This document shows, piece by piece, positions 17,214 to 26,181 of a DNA stretch of 64,000 nt. Source of the DNA: Bombilactobacillus mellis (GTDB lineage: Bacteria; Bacillota; Bacilli; Lactobacillales; Lactobacillaceae); contig NZ_KQ033878.1 of the NCBI RefSeq assembly GCF_000967245.1, positions 393,991 to 457,990 on the forward strand, read 5' to 3'. The position numbers were made by a program, and so were the translations under genes. The first letter of the stretch is position 1; each line of letters opens with the position of its first letter. The notes under the pieces are model-generated. The model was given only the letters and a program-made list of their open reading frames with translations, ran no database searches and was not told where the DNA came from.

Positions 17214-18167
17214 TCAAAGAGGTGGCGACTGCCTTTTAGACAAAAACTTAAGCCGACTTTGCTGTTGTAAAGTACCTACCCAGCCTTCAGTAAAAGCCGC
17301 ATTCAAAGAAGCTCCAATCATAAAAATGTAGCCAATAAAATTAAGCCATAAAATTAAAATAAAGAAAGTTCCAATCGTGCCGTAAGAATTCCAGCGCCGC
17401 CCAAAATAATGTAAATAAAGTGAAAAGAATTGAACCAAAACAATAAAACCGACAGCAGAAAAAATCGCTCCTGGCCACACATAGCGTAATTTCACATGGG
17501 TATTAGGTAGTAAAAAATAGGCCGCTAACATGATTAACATCAAAATAGCAACTGTTACCGGCCATTTCCAACGGGCAAAAATATTTAAAAAAGCTGGTAC
17601 CCACACAAAGAAAGGCTGAATCCAGTTTAACAACTGTTGCCCAATAACCAAAGTAACCAGCAGGGCAATTAAGGCAATAATGAATAAAGCTGTTAATACA
17701 ATCGACACCAATCTTAATATAATATAATTAATAAAAGATTGGTCAGTTTGTGTGTACATTTTCTCATTATCAAAGCCATAAACATCATTAACACTGCGGC
17801 GTAAAATATTAACCACACCTGAACTAGTCCACAGAGTACCGATAATCCCAAAAGACAATAAACCTCCACTAGATTTAGTCAATAATTGTACAACTAGCGG
17901 TTCAATCAGTTGTTGCAGCTTTTGCGGGGTTAAAAGCTGTAAATAGCCCAAAATGGTCTGCACATTCAAATGAAACCAGGGAATAATACTCCCCAACAGC
18001 GAAATCAGGGGAAAAAAGGATAAAAGGCCATAGTAAACGATGGCTTTGGAAGACAATCCTACATTCCCATTTTTAAATTTTTGAGCTACGAGCTGCCCGA
18101 ACCCGCTCATTTTAGCGAAAATTGATTGATCAGTTTTAAATAAAGGGCTTTGTGAGTGTATTTTCAT
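17214..18167 (-). CDS. YihY/BrkB family inner membrane protein
   Basis: This 317-residue protein has six membrane helices and the YihY hallmarks: YYGLLSFFPLISLLGSI near residue 45, a GTLWTSSGVVNILRRSVNDVYG block near residue 110, and WPGAIFSAVGF followed by YGTIGTFFILILWLNFIGYIFMIGASLNA toward the end. The family is widespread; members are no longer thought to be RNase BN, and their substrate is unknown. The start has only a weak ribosome site and lies 12 bases after map, so it is probably translated by coupling. Nothing is visible in the ~210 bases between it and galU. Confidence 0.88.
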   Translation of the reverse strand: MKIHSQSPLFKTDQSIFAKMSGFGQLVAQKFKNGNVGLSSKAIVYYGLLSFFPLISLLGSIIPWFHLNVQTILGYLQLLTPQKLQQLIEPLVVQLLTKSSGGLLSFGIIGTLWTSSGVVNILRRSVNDVYGFDNEKMYTQTDQSFINYIILRLVSIVLTALFIIALIALLVTLVIGQQLLNWIQPFFVWVPAFLNIFARWKWPVTVAILMLIMLAAYFLLPNTHVKLRYVWPGAIFSAVGFIVLVQFFSLYLHYFGRRWNSYGTIGTFFILILWLNFIGYIFMIGASLNAAFTEGWVGTLQQQSRLKFLSKRQSPPL

Positions 18168-18179
18168 AATTATCAGTTT

Positions 18180-18968
18180 TTATAAATATTTTTTGTCAAA
18201 TTCCGGATCTTGCGAAGTGAGAATTTTCGGACCATTTTTGGTAATTGCTAAAGTATGCTCATACTGAGCTGAGGTGGATCCGTCTGCAGATACGAAATAC
18301 TCCCAATCTTCATCTGTAAACTTACTTTTAATTTTCCAAGTACCTAGATTAACCATCGGTTCAATAGTAATAGTCATTCCTTCACGTAAACGCAAACCTT
18401 TTCCCGGTTCACCATAGTGCGGTACGTTAGGGGCTTCATGCATTGATGGCTGAATTCCGTGTCCAATTAAATCACGAACATCACCCATATGTTCTTCATC
18501 TTCCACATAATGTTGAATTGCCCAGCCAATATCACCGAGACGATTGCCGATCACAGCCTGATCAATTCCCAGATATAAGGCTTTTTTGGTCACATCCATG
18601 AGATGTTTTTTCTCAGCAGAAATTTCGCCCACAGCATAGGTCCAGCAAGAATCACTTTGATAGCCATCAAGGGCTACGGTCATATCTACTTTGACAATAT
18701 CGCCATTTTTCAAAATTAATTTTTCACGCGGTTCGGCATGCGCTACTTCATCATTTACACAAACACAGGTGGCAAATTGATAACCTTCAAATCCCTTTTC
18801 GGAAGGAATACCACCATTTTTCGTAATAAAATTATCCGCAAAATTTTCAATTTCCATGCTGGAAATTCCCGGTTTAATAATGTTGCGTAAGCCGATATGC
18901 GTTTGTGCAAGTAAGGCTCCTGAACGACGCATACCTTCTATTTCACGTTCTGATTTTAATGTAATCAA
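18180..18968 (-). CDS. map: Methionine aminopeptidase, type I
   Basis: This 262-residue metalloenzyme removes the N-terminal Met from nascent proteins. The metal ligands are all visible: Asp95 (KVDMTV), Asp106 (QSDSCWT), His170 (IGHGI), Glu203 (TIEPM) and Glu237 (QYEHT), plus the substrate His77 (EVAHAE). It lacks the N-terminal zinc-finger extension, as usual in Firmicutes. Two short acidic insertions (VEDEEHMGDVRD near 155-166 and KFTDEDWE near 217-224) make it slightly longer than the 250-residue standard. It precedes the YihY gene and probably shares a transcript with it. Confidence 0.95.
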   Translation of the reverse strand: MITLKSEREIEGMRRSGALLAQTHIGLRNIIKPGISSMEIENFADNFITKNGGIPSEKGFEGYQFATCVCVNDEVAHAEPREKLILKNGDIVKVDMTVALDGYQSDSCWTYAVGEISAEKKHLMDVTKKALYLGIDQAVIGNRLGDIGWAIQHYVEDEEHMGDVRDLIGHGIQPSMHEAPNVPHYGEPGKGLRLREGMTITIEPMVNLGTWKIKSKFTDEDWEYFVSADGSTSAQYEHTLAITKNGPKILTSQDPEFDKKYL

Positions 18969-19068
18969 ACTATTATTACCTCCACTTTCTAACTGTACAC
19001 ATTATAGCGCATATCAGCTATTAATTTATTAATTACCAAACATTTTTAATTCTCAGATCCGTAAATTT

Positions 19069-19076
19069 GTTATAAT
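19069..19076 (+). promoter_or_regulatory. Extended -10 promoter of the flavodoxin gene
   Basis: TGTTATAAT gives a perfect TATAAT with the TG of an extended -10 element, about 35 bases before the flavodoxin start. No good -35 box is visible, which is acceptable for extended -10 promoters. Confidence 0.5.
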
Positions 19077-19111
19077 ATAATTTATGAATTTATATAATGA
19101 GGATGGAGATT

Positions 19112-19564
19112 GTGACTAAAATTAAAATTGTTTACGCCAGTATGACTGGCAACGATGAAGACATCGCCGATATTCTGAGTGAAGATTTTGAAGAGGCCGG
19201 TATGCAAGTTGATCTCTCAGAAATCTCTCAAACTGACGTGGCTGACTATTTACAAGCAGATGTCTGCATCATGGTTAGTTACACTTATTCTGATGGCCTA
19301 GAAGGAAATATCCCAGACGAAGGTTTAGACTTTTATCATGATTTACTGGAAAGTGATCTCAGTAATAAAATTTTTGGTGTTTGCGGCTCTGGTGATACTT
19401 TTTATCCCGAATTTTGTGTGGCTGTTGATCAGTTTGAAAAAGCTTTTCTACAGGCTCACGCCCGCCAAGGAGCTAAGAGTGTTAAAATTGAATTAGCACC
19501 AAATAATGACGATATTGTAAAATTAGATCATTTTGCTCAAACAATTGTTGAGAATTGCCAATAA
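19112..19564 (+). CDS. Flavodoxin
   Basis: The protein has 150 residues from the GTG at 19112, chosen because GAGG lies nine bases upstream; an ATG 15 bases earlier is also open. It is a short-chain flavodoxin, a soluble FMN-binding electron carrier. The phosphate-binding loop YASMTGNDEDIAD follows the first strand, and GVCGSGDTFYPEFCVAVDQFE contains the second flavin loop. In lactobacilli flavodoxins serve radical-SAM and ribonucleotide-reduction chemistry; no partner is adjacent here. A gtrA gene follows after 16 bases. Confidence 0.9.
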   Translation: MTKIKIVYASMTGNDEDIADILSEDFEEAGMQVDLSEISQTDVADYLQADVCIMVSYTYSDGLEGNIPDEGLDFYHDLLESDLSNKIFGVCGSGDTFYPEFCVAVDQFEKAFLQAHARQGAKSVKIELAPNNDDIVKLDHFAQTIVENCQ

Positions 19565-19580
19565 CAAAGAAGACAACCCC

Positions 19581-20036
19581 ATGAAAGTTTATAAAAGATA
19601 TCGCAATTTTATAATCTATAGCATTTTTGGCTTTTTAGCTTCACTTTTAAATATTATCGTTTTTAACTGGCTGCACAATCATGCGCAAATAACACTGCTT
19701 ATTGCTAATACTATTGCTTGGTTTGTAGCCAATTTATTTTCGTTTATTGCTAATAAAAAAATTGTTTTTCAATCACGTTATCAAACACCAAAAACTTTGC
19801 TGAAAGAGATGGTACTTTTTTTATCTCAGAGGATTTTAGCTCTGATTTTAGATAATATCCTAATGTGGCTGGGTATTAATTGGCTGCATTGGCATAATTT
19901 AATTGTTAAAGTAATTGACCAAATTATTGTTGGTTTAGTCAATTACTTTTCCACACAAGCTATTTTTACACATGAAAATAAAATATTACAAAAACGCTTG
20001 GAGAACTTGCGGCAACGCCAAAAAAATCTCCACTAA
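19581..20036 (+). CDS. GtrA family membrane protein
   Basis: This small membrane protein of 151 residues has four helices. The signature regions are IYSIFGFLASLLNIIVFNWL, then NTIAWFVANLFSFIANKKIVFQS (the GtrA motif F-x-x-N-K-x-(F/V)-x-F), and finally LVNYFSTQAIFTHE. GtrA proteins help move or transfer undecaprenyl-phosphate-linked sugars in surface glycan modification. The start at 19581 has AAGAAGA upstream and lies after the flavodoxin stop; a longer reading would overlap flavodoxin. A terminator follows immediately and wecB converges on it. Confidence 0.85.
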   Translation: MKVYKRYRNFIIYSIFGFLASLLNIIVFNWLHNHAQITLLIANTIAWFVANLFSFIANKKIVFQSRYQTPKTLLKEMVLFLSQRILALILDNILMWLGINWLHWHNLIVKVIDQIIVGLVNYFSTQAIFTHENKILQKRLENLRQRQKNLH

Positions 20037-20037
20037 A

Positions 20038-20073
20038 AAATGCTTTCTCTAAAGATAGAGAGAGTATTTTTCT
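20038..20073 (+). terminator. Terminator downstream of the GtrA gene
   Basis: CTTTCTCT pairs with AGAGAGAG across a short loop, with flanking A/T pairs extending the stem, and TATTTTTCTTT follows. Confidence 0.75.
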
Positions 20074-20086
20074 TTGCCTAATTATT

Positions 20087-21229
20087 TTACTTAAAATCCA
20101 AGGGACGTTTTTTAGTTTGCTGAAAGTAATAACGTAAAGCCGCACAAATTCTTTGACTAGCCTGACCATCACCATAAGGATTTTTGGCCTGGGCCATCGA
20201 CTGATATTCTTTGGGGTCATTTAAGAGTTGTTCCATTTCTTTTTTAACACTGTCGTAGTGCGTTCCCACTAATTTTAAAGTTCCTGCCTGGACTCCTTCC
20301 GGGCGTTCAGTAGTATCACGTAAAACCAAAACCGGCTTCTTTAAGGCCGGAGCCTCCTCTTGGACACCCCCGGAATCACTCATTATGAAATAAGAACGAT
20401 CAATCAAATTATGAAAATCTAAAACATCCAGTGGTTCAATTAAGTGAATGCGTTTTTGCTTACCTAAAATTTCTTGGGCAGTTTTTTGAACTACCGGATT
20501 TAGATGCACAGGATAAATAACTTCTACATCGGAATAAGCCTGAACCACATCTCTAATTGCCCGGAAAACCTGCCGCATAGGTTCACCTTGGTTTTCTCGG
20601 CGATGCATGGTAACTAATATCATTCTTTTTTGCGGGTCAATTAAATCCAGAACTTGATGATGATAATCAGCTTGAACAGTTTGAGCTAGTGCATCAATGG
20701 CCGTATTACCCGTAACAAAAATATTTTGTTGCGGATGATTTTCTTTTAGTAAATTGGCCCGACTTTGAGCAGTAGGAGCAAAATATAAGTCGGCTAAATT
20801 ATCAGTCATTTGCCGGTTCATTTCTTCAGGCCATGGTGAATACTTCTTCCAAGTTCTTAAGCCGGCTTCAACATGTCCGACTGCAATTTGATGATAAAAA
20901 GCCGATAACGCTGCTGCAAAAGTTGTGGTGGTATCACCATGAACCAAAACTATTTGCGGTTGTTCTTTTTCTAAAACCGCATCTAAATCCAGAATCACCG
21001 AACTGGTAATACCACTGAGAGTCTGCTTTCTTTTCATAATATTTAGATCATAATCCGGTTTAATTTGAAAAATGTCCAAGACTGAATCCAGCATTTCTCG
21101 ATGCTGTGCTGTAACCACAATAACGGTCTCAAAATAAGCATTTTGTTTTTTTAATTCTAAAACTAACGGTGCCATCTTAATTGCTTCCGGCCGGGTGCCG
21201 AAAATAGCCATTACCTTGATTTTTTGCAT
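20087..21229 (-). CDS. wecB: UDP-N-acetylglucosamine 2-epimerase (non-hydrolysing)
   Basis: This 380-residue enzyme interconverts UDP-GlcNAc and UDP-ManNAc. It shows FGTRPEAIKMAPL at the N-terminus, VHGDTTTTFAAALSAFY, VGHVEAGLRT and, later, SDSGGVQEEAPALKKPVLVLRDTTERPEG, the classic WecB/MnaA block. AGGAAG precedes the ATG. UDP-ManNAc is the donor for linkage units of wall teichoic acid and related polymers, and a TagA/WecG-type ManNAc-transferase homolog lies at 57101-57820 in the same window, which fits a shared pathway. Confidence 0.94.
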   Translation of the reverse strand: MQKIKVMAIFGTRPEAIKMAPLVLELKKQNAYFETVIVVTAQHREMLDSVLDIFQIKPDYDLNIMKRKQTLSGITSSVILDLDAVLEKEQPQIVLVHGDTTTTFAAALSAFYHQIAVGHVEAGLRTWKKYSPWPEEMNRQMTDNLADLYFAPTAQSRANLLKENHPQQNIFVTGNTAIDALAQTVQADYHHQVLDLIDPQKRMILVTMHRRENQGEPMRQVFRAIRDVVQAYSDVEVIYPVHLNPVVQKTAQEILGKQKRIHLIEPLDVLDFHNLIDRSYFIMSDSGGVQEEAPALKKPVLVLRDTTERPEGVQAGTLKLVGTHYDSVKKEMEQLLNDPKEYQSMAQAKNPYGDGQASQRICAALRYYFQQTKKRPLDFK

Positions 21230-21260
21230 TTTTTACTTCCTAATAAACTTATTAAATTAT

Positions 21261-21296
21261 AAAAAAAGAACTGGCTCCAAAAATAATTTCCAGCTC
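21261..21296 (-). terminator. Terminator after tRNA-Arg
   Basis: On the minus strand GAGCTGG / CCAGTTC (one G-U pair) is followed by seven T residues. It lies about 130 bases beyond the tRNA-Arg and ends the transcript coming from that tRNA and possibly from the helicase gene upstream. Confidence 0.8.
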
Positions 21297-21424
21297 TCCT
21301 GGTTAATATCCTAATTTTCCACTAACCTTGAGCAATCTAATCCACAGAACAAAATCTCAACTGTGGAATTAATACCATAAATTTGCTTAGTTAATCAATA
21401 TTTCCTAATTTATTTGCAGATCAA

Positions 21425-21498
21425 TGATCTCGATCGGATTCGAACCGATGACCTACTGCTTAGGAGGCAGTTGCTCTATCCAGCTGAGCCACGAGACC
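21425..21498 (-). tRNA. tRNA-Arg (anticodon CCT)
   Basis: The minus strand gives a complete cloverleaf: acceptor GGTCTCG with CGAGATC, D-arm GCTC-AGCTGGATA-GAGC, anticodon stem-loop with CCT in CTCCTAA, and T-arm ATCGG-TTCGAAT-CCGAT. The CCA end is not encoded. It would read AGG codons. It lies 66 bases after the helicase gene on the same strand. Confidence 0.93.
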
Positions 21499-21564
21499 GA
21501 GATAATAAACTTATTATCAAGCAACAAATTTATCTTGCCACGAAATCAGCTTTCTGTAAAGTAC

Positions 21565-22746
21565 TTAATTGGGTTTCCGATGATTTTTTGAGGAGCGTTT
21601 CTTTTTCCCAGCCCGCTTTTTCGCGGTTTTAGAAACAGAATTGTCCGTTTTGGTTTTGGCTATGGGAGCTTTTAAAAGTGTACTCTTTTCCAATTTAATT
21701 CCCGCTTCTTGCAATAAAGCCTGTAATTGGCGGCGATCATGCTGATTACCTAAAGTAATAATTTCTCCGTGGCGACCCATACGCCCCGCTCGACCACTGC
21801 GGTGAATATATTCAGTCAAAGTATTGGGGTTTTCCCAATTAATAACCGTTGTTAAATCAGTAATATCCATTCCCCGCGCTGCTACATCTGTTGTTAACAA
21901 TAATGAAGTCTTTTGATTGCGAAAATCTGCCAAAGCATCCGCCCGCCGCTTTTTGGGATCACTGGTATCTAAAACTGTAAAATAAACTTTGCGATAACGT
22001 AAAGTTGCCGCTAAACGATGCAATTGTTTACTCGATTGACAAAAAACCAAGTTCTTTTTATTTTTTCGGTGGGCTAATCTTTGTAAGATATCCGGCTTAT
22101 GCTGATTATCAACTTTTAGAAAATAATGCTGTAAACCTGACCGAAAGAAAGAATCATTTGTCAAATCCACCGTTACAAAATCTGAGGCAAACCAAGTATG
22201 CAAATCCTTAAATAAAGGAATTTTAGTTGCTGAAAAAAAGGCTAATTGTAAAGAACTATTTAAGCGATTAATTAAAGAACGAATATTATCTAACTGATCT
22301 GTCAATAATTCATCGGCTTCATCTACCAGCAGGGTATCTATGTGTTGTAATTTAATTTTTTTTCTGGCAATAAGATCTTGAAGACGGCCTAACGTTGCTA
22401 CTACTACTTCCGGTTTTTGTTTTAAACTCTCAATTTGGCGTTTTAAATTAGCCCCACCGATGAGGCCATAAATTTGTATATCAGGGTTCAAAGTCCGCAA
22501 AACATCACGGGTTTGAATTGCTAATTCCTGGGAAGGTTCCAAGATTAGTTTTTGAATGCCGCCACCAGGTTGAACTTGTTGTAATAATGGCATCCCAAAA
22601 GCTAGTGTTTTCCCTGATCCTGTCGGAGCTAAGGCTAAAACATTCTGGTGTTTTAATAATAATGGATATACTTGCTCTTGAATAGGAGTTAAATGTAAAA
22701 AATGATGTGCTTGAAAATAGTCCTGGTAGACTATAGGAATCTGCAT
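21565..22746 (-). CDS. DEAD-box RNA helicase
   Basis: This 393-residue helicase has all the core motifs: Q-motif TPIQEQVYPLL, motif I APTGSGKT at 40-47, DEAD at 142-145, SAT (FFSATK), TTDVAARGMD, and HRSGRAGRMGR. The C-terminal ~40 residues are highly basic (KTAKKRAGKKKRSSKNHRK), suited to RNA binding. It is shorter than CshA and resembles the B. subtilis YfmL type linked to ribosome assembly. Its ATG directly abuts the end of the oxidoreductase gene, so the two are one operon. The exact RNA target is unknown. Confidence 0.92.
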   Translation of the reverse strand: MQIPIVYQDYFQAHHFLHLTPIQEQVYPLLLKHQNVLALAPTGSGKTLAFGMPLLQQVQPGGGIQKLILEPSQELAIQTRDVLRTLNPDIQIYGLIGGANLKRQIESLKQKPEVVVATLGRLQDLIARKKIKLQHIDTLLVDEADELLTDQLDNIRSLINRLNSSLQLAFFSATKIPLFKDLHTWFASDFVTVDLTNDSFFRSGLQHYFLKVDNQHKPDILQRLAHRKNKKNLVFCQSSKQLHRLAATLRYRKVYFTVLDTSDPKKRRADALADFRNQKTSLLLTTDVAARGMDITDLTTVINWENPNTLTEYIHRSGRAGRMGRHGEIITLGNQHDRRQLQALLQEAGIKLEKSTLLKAPIAKTKTDNSVSKTAKKRAGKKKRSSKNHRKPN

Positions 22747-23736
22747 TTATACCTCATTTCTATCGGCAGCAAATTTGATTTTTGCTGTTAAACGAATTTG
22801 TGTTAATAATTGATTTACTTGATCGGCCAATTTCCAGAGAGTCTGAAATTGGTGTTGATCATGTTCAGTAAGAATTTGGGCAAAAGTTTGCGCTTCTGCT
22901 AACATTGGATTATGTGACGGTGCGTTCAACTGCCAGGTATTATAATTATTCCAAATTTTTCTAATAGTTCCCCCATCACTGAAAGATAAAGTTTGCTTTC
23001 CGCTATAAATTTCCGAGGGCAAATTAGAATTACTGATTTTACCGACTAACAAAGTGGCGTTAAAATGCGGATATTGCAAAATTATCGTGCCCTGTCCATC
23101 CACGCCCGTTGCTAACATTTGGGGAAAATAGTGGACAGCTTGAGGAAAGCCGAATAAACACAGCGCATCATATAATAAATAAACGCCTAAATCATACAAA
23201 GCGCCTCCGGAAAATTTAGGTGAAAAAATATTGGGCTCTTCTCCTGCCAGCACTAAATCATAGCGACTGGAATATTTTTGATAGACCAGTGTCGCCCCAT
23301 CTATCTGCGGCAAATTGTGTACCTGCTTTTGTAACAATTTAAACTCATTTTCATGAATATGACGCGCAGCTTCCAGCACGAATACATCTGGATATTGCGT
23401 CAGTAGTTCTTGGATCTTTAAAAATTCCCTGCGCGTCGATACCAGCGGCTTTTCGACAATTACCTGCTTATGTGCTCTAATTGCTTGGCAAATATAATGA
23501 TAATGCAAACTATTCGGTGAGGCAATATAAACTACATCTAAGCGCGGATTATTAAAAAAATCCGTTAAGTCAGTTGTTATTGCCACTTCGGGTTTTGCCA
23601 GCTGATTAGCTAAATTTTGGGCATGTGCAACGCTTCGAGAATAAATTGATAATAAGTTAAAAGTATGCGTAGTTTGGACAGCTTCAATAAATTGCCGTGT
23701 AATCCAATTAGTTCCAATAACACCTAATTGTAACAT
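22747..23736 (-). CDS. Gfo/Idh/MocA family oxidoreductase
   Basis: This 329-residue NAD(P)-dependent oxidoreductase has an N-terminal Rossmann fold (GVIGTNWITRQFIEA at residues 5-19, an atypical G-x-I-G-x-x form), the conserved VVYIASPNSLHY near residue 72 and VEKPLV with the catalytic-site Lys near residue 97. The C-terminal half is the usual alpha/beta substrate domain with GGALYDLGVYLLYDAL. The substrate, probably a sugar or polyol, cannot be named. AGGAGG lies in the end of the GH25 gene, whose stop directly abuts this ATG, so the genes are co-transcribed. Confidence 0.87.
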   Translation of the reverse strand: MLQLGVIGTNWITRQFIEAVQTTHTFNLLSIYSRSVAHAQNLANQLAKPEVAITTDLTDFFNNPRLDVVYIASPNSLHYHYICQAIRAHKQVIVEKPLVSTRREFLKIQELLTQYPDVFVLEAARHIHENEFKLLQKQVHNLPQIDGATLVYQKYSSRYDLVLAGEEPNIFSPKFSGGALYDLGVYLLYDALCLFGFPQAVHYFPQMLATGVDGQGTIILQYPHFNATLLVGKISNSNLPSEIYSGKQTLSFSDGGTIRKIWNNYNTWQLNAPSHNPMLAEAQTFAQILTEHDQHQFQTLWKLADQVNQLLTQIRLTAKIKFAADRNEV

Positions 23737-24483
23737 TTAATAACCTCCTGTTTGCAGAAAATGCTGCCAATTACTTTGATCTCCGACAAAAACTGACATA
23801 TGAAATAAATTTGTTGATGCTAAACTGGGTATTTTCCCCTGATTGTCATATTCCCAAAAAACTAGACGTGATTTTTGTCGCGGCTGCCTAGCACTTTGTA
23901 TCCAAATTGCGGCATTCGGAAATAAATCAGCAAAAACAGGCGCGGTTTGAATAATGACTTTTCTTTGATACGTTGTTACCAAGAGCGTCTGTAATTCCAA
24001 AACAGATTTCTTGATTTTGGATCGGGCAGGGCGCGGTTTTTGATAATCATTTACCTGAATAACAATCGGTAAAGTGCCAATTTGCGCGCCGACACTATCA
24101 CGAAAATTCTGCATTTGTTCCTGCGGCGAAGAGGTAAAACTAAAATAGTGATACACTCCTACAGGTAATTGTGCTCCTTGAATGCGCCAATAGTTATCTA
24201 AAAATTTATCATCAAAGTAATCAGCTCCTTGTGTAGCTTTTAAATAAACAAAACCTACACCATGATTTTTTAAAAGATGAAAATCTTGATAACCATCTTC
24301 TTGGCTTAAGCTGATCCCCAGCACCGGATAAGTATTTTTATCAGGTCGACCGGAATTTTGCCAATGACGCAAAAGCCCGAAACCAATAAGAACACTGATT
24401 AAAAGCGCCGAGACTATCAATAAAAACCATCTTTGATGCCAAAGTAAAGTTTTTTGAACGTGCCGAGCATGATACATTGTCAT
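23737..24483 (-). CDS. GH25-like membrane-anchored protein, probably inactive
   Basis: The protein has 248 residues with one N-terminal membrane segment (about residues 19-38) and then a GH25 lysozyme-type TIM barrel: FVYLKATQGADYFDDKFLDNYW and VGVYHYFSFTSSP are clear family blocks. However, the positions of the catalytic acids are changed. Strand one reads LGISLSQEDG where active enzymes have G-(I/V)-D, and strand five reads PIVIQVND where they have D-x-E. It is probably a glycan-binding or regulatory relative rather than a muramidase. It is the first gene of an operon with the oxidoreductase and the helicase. Confidence 0.82.
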   Translation of the reverse strand: MTMYHARHVQKTLLWHQRWFLLIVSALLISVLIGFGLLRHWQNSGRPDKNTYPVLGISLSQEDGYQDFHLLKNHGVGFVYLKATQGADYFDDKFLDNYWRIQGAQLPVGVYHYFSFTSSPQEQMQNFRDSVGAQIGTLPIVIQVNDYQKPRPARSKIKKSVLELQTLLVTTYQRKVIIQTAPVFADLFPNAAIWIQSARQPRQKSRLVFWEYDNQGKIPSLASTNLFHMSVFVGDQSNWQHFLQTGGY

Positions 24484-24546
24484 ATTAAAAGCTCCACAAT
24501 CCTTATTAAGTTTATCTTAGCACGACTTGCACCTTAATAGTTAGGC

Positions 24547-24586
24547 AAAAAAAAGACGGTCACAGCCTGAATTAACTGGACCAGCT
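24547..24586 (-). terminator. Terminator downstream of tyrS
   Basis: On the minus strand GGTC-CAG pairs with CTG-(T)-GACC around a ten-base loop, followed by CGTC and eight T residues. It starts just after the tyrS stop. Confidence 0.65.
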
Positions 24587-24597
24587 TTAATCTTAAA

Positions 24598-25854
24598 TTA
24601 ATCATTTTTTATATGAACTAAAGTATAATTCTTTTTACCTTTACGAACAATCATATATTTACCCTCAAAGTGTTCATCCGGTTGCACAAGTAACTGTTCA
24701 TCTGTGACTAGATTGCCATTGAGAGAAATTGCTCCATTGTGAACATCTTCTCGGGCCTGGCGTTTGGAAGGTTCCAATTTTAAATCTACAAGCCAATTAA
24801 TAATGTTCTGCGGCTGGGCACTGGCTTGTACAGAAGGCATTTTGGCAAAGGCTTGTTCAATTTGGGCAACAGAAAGTTCTTTAATATCACCGCCGAAGAG
24901 AATTTGCGATATCTTTTCTGCTTCCTGCATGGCGGCTTTACCGTGGACAAAAGTCGTTACTTCCTGCGCCAAGCGTCTTTGTGCTGTCCGTTTTTCCGGA
25001 TGATGCGCTACTTCGACTGCCAACTGATCAATTTCTTCATGACTCAAAAAGGTAAAGAATTTTAGATATTTAATCACATCTCGATCATCTTGATTAAGCC
25101 AAAATTGATAGAATTCAAACGGTGATGTCTTTTTCGGATCTAACCAGACCGCACCGCCGGCAGTTTTCCCGAACTTGGTACCATCAGCCTTTAACATTAA
25201 GGGAATTGTCAAAGCAAAAACTTCTGCTTGGGGTTGTTTTTTATGGATTAGATCCATTCCCGCTGTTAAATTGCCCCATTGATCGGCACCACCAATTTGT
25301 ACTTGTACTTGTTCGTATTTAAATAAATGCCAAAAATCTACTGATTGGAGAATTTGGTAAGTAAATTCGGTAAAGGAAATCCCGGCTTCCAAGCGCCGAG
25401 CCACTATCTCTTTATTAAGCATGGTATTTACATTAAATAATTTCCCGTAATCTCGTAAAAAATCCAGTAAAGATATTTTACTGAGCCAATCATAATTATC
25501 CACAATCGTAAAATTATCTTGTCCAAATATATGCCGCATCTGTTGGGTTAAAGCCGCCTTATTGCGATTAACTTGATCCATAGTTTGCAGCTGCCGCTCA
25601 GTTTTACGGCCACTGGGATCACCAATAGAGCCGGTACCTCCGCCAATGACAATATACGGATGATGACCAGCTTGTTGAAATCTTTTTAACATAATAAATG
25701 GAATTAAATGTCCAATATGCAAACTGTCACCAGTGGGATCCACTCCACAATATAAAGAAATCTTTTTGCCAGAGGCCAATAATCTTTTGAAATTAGTCTC
25801 ATCACTAACTTGCTGAATTGCTTGACGCCATTGTAAATCTTCTAAAATATCCAT
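24598..25854 (-). CDS. tyrS: Tyrosyl-tRNA synthetase
   Basis: This 418-residue class I synthetase charges tRNA-Tyr. It shows the HIGH motif (DSLHIGHLIPF), the class-specific tyrosine pocket (QSVDFWHLF, GGADQWGN), the KMSKS equivalent KFGKT, and a C-terminal S4 RNA-binding domain (about residues 350-415). The KFGKT form and length place it with bacterial TyrRS type 1. It is preceded by a T-box leader with a tyrosine specifier codon, so its expression rises when uncharged tRNA-Tyr accumulates. The matching tRNA-Tyr is at 60404-60486. Confidence 0.96.
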   Translation of the reverse strand: MDILEDLQWRQAIQQVSDETNFKRLLASGKKISLYCGVDPTGDSLHIGHLIPFIMLKRFQQAGHHPYIVIGGGTGSIGDPSGRKTERQLQTMDQVNRNKAALTQQMRHIFGQDNFTIVDNYDWLSKISLLDFLRDYGKLFNVNTMLNKEIVARRLEAGISFTEFTYQILQSVDFWHLFKYEQVQVQIGGADQWGNLTAGMDLIHKKQPQAEVFALTIPLMLKADGTKFGKTAGGAVWLDPKKTSPFEFYQFWLNQDDRDVIKYLKFFTFLSHEEIDQLAVEVAHHPEKRTAQRRLAQEVTTFVHGKAAMQEAEKISQILFGGDIKELSVAQIEQAFAKMPSVQASAQPQNIINWLVDLKLEPSKRQAREDVHNGAISLNGNLVTDEQLLVQPDEHFEGKYMIVRKGKKNYTLVHIKND

Positions 25855-25883
25855 AATTTCTCCTTTATTTGATAAACAAAAAA

Positions 25884-26096
25884 TCCCAGAACTAAATTAA
25901 TAGTTCTGGGACGAAATAGCCGCGGTACCACCCATTTTCGTGCTGAATGCACCTCATATAATTATAACGTTATTAACTATTAGACAATTAAAAGCGAGAA
26001 GTGTAATTGAGAAAGTTGCTTTGCATAGTTCACAGCCACCACTATGTTTCTGAGCCAGGGAACACTTTCCTACTGAAATTCTCTTGCCAAAAATAT
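25884..26096 (-). promoter_or_regulatory. T-box riboswitch of tyrS
   Basis: The T-box sequence TGGGTGGTACCGCGG is at 25934-25920 (minus strand). It is followed by a terminator with a perfect 11-bp stem (25884-25894 with 25901-25911) and TTTTTTG. Upstream is a Stem I region with GTGAAC-TAT, so TAT (26027-26025) is the likely specifier codon for tyrosine. Uncharged tRNA-Tyr would pair with TAT and, through its CCA end, with the TGGT of the T-box bulge, favouring the antiterminator. The 5' limit is approximate. This leader explains most of the ~330-bp gap between tyrS and ilvE. Confidence 0.92.
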
Positions 26097-26181
26097 TAAA
26101 TTTTACATTTCTAATATTAAAAATCTTTAAATCTGTAATTAGTTATTATGAAGCTATTTTGCTAAAAAAGTTAATTTGCTG

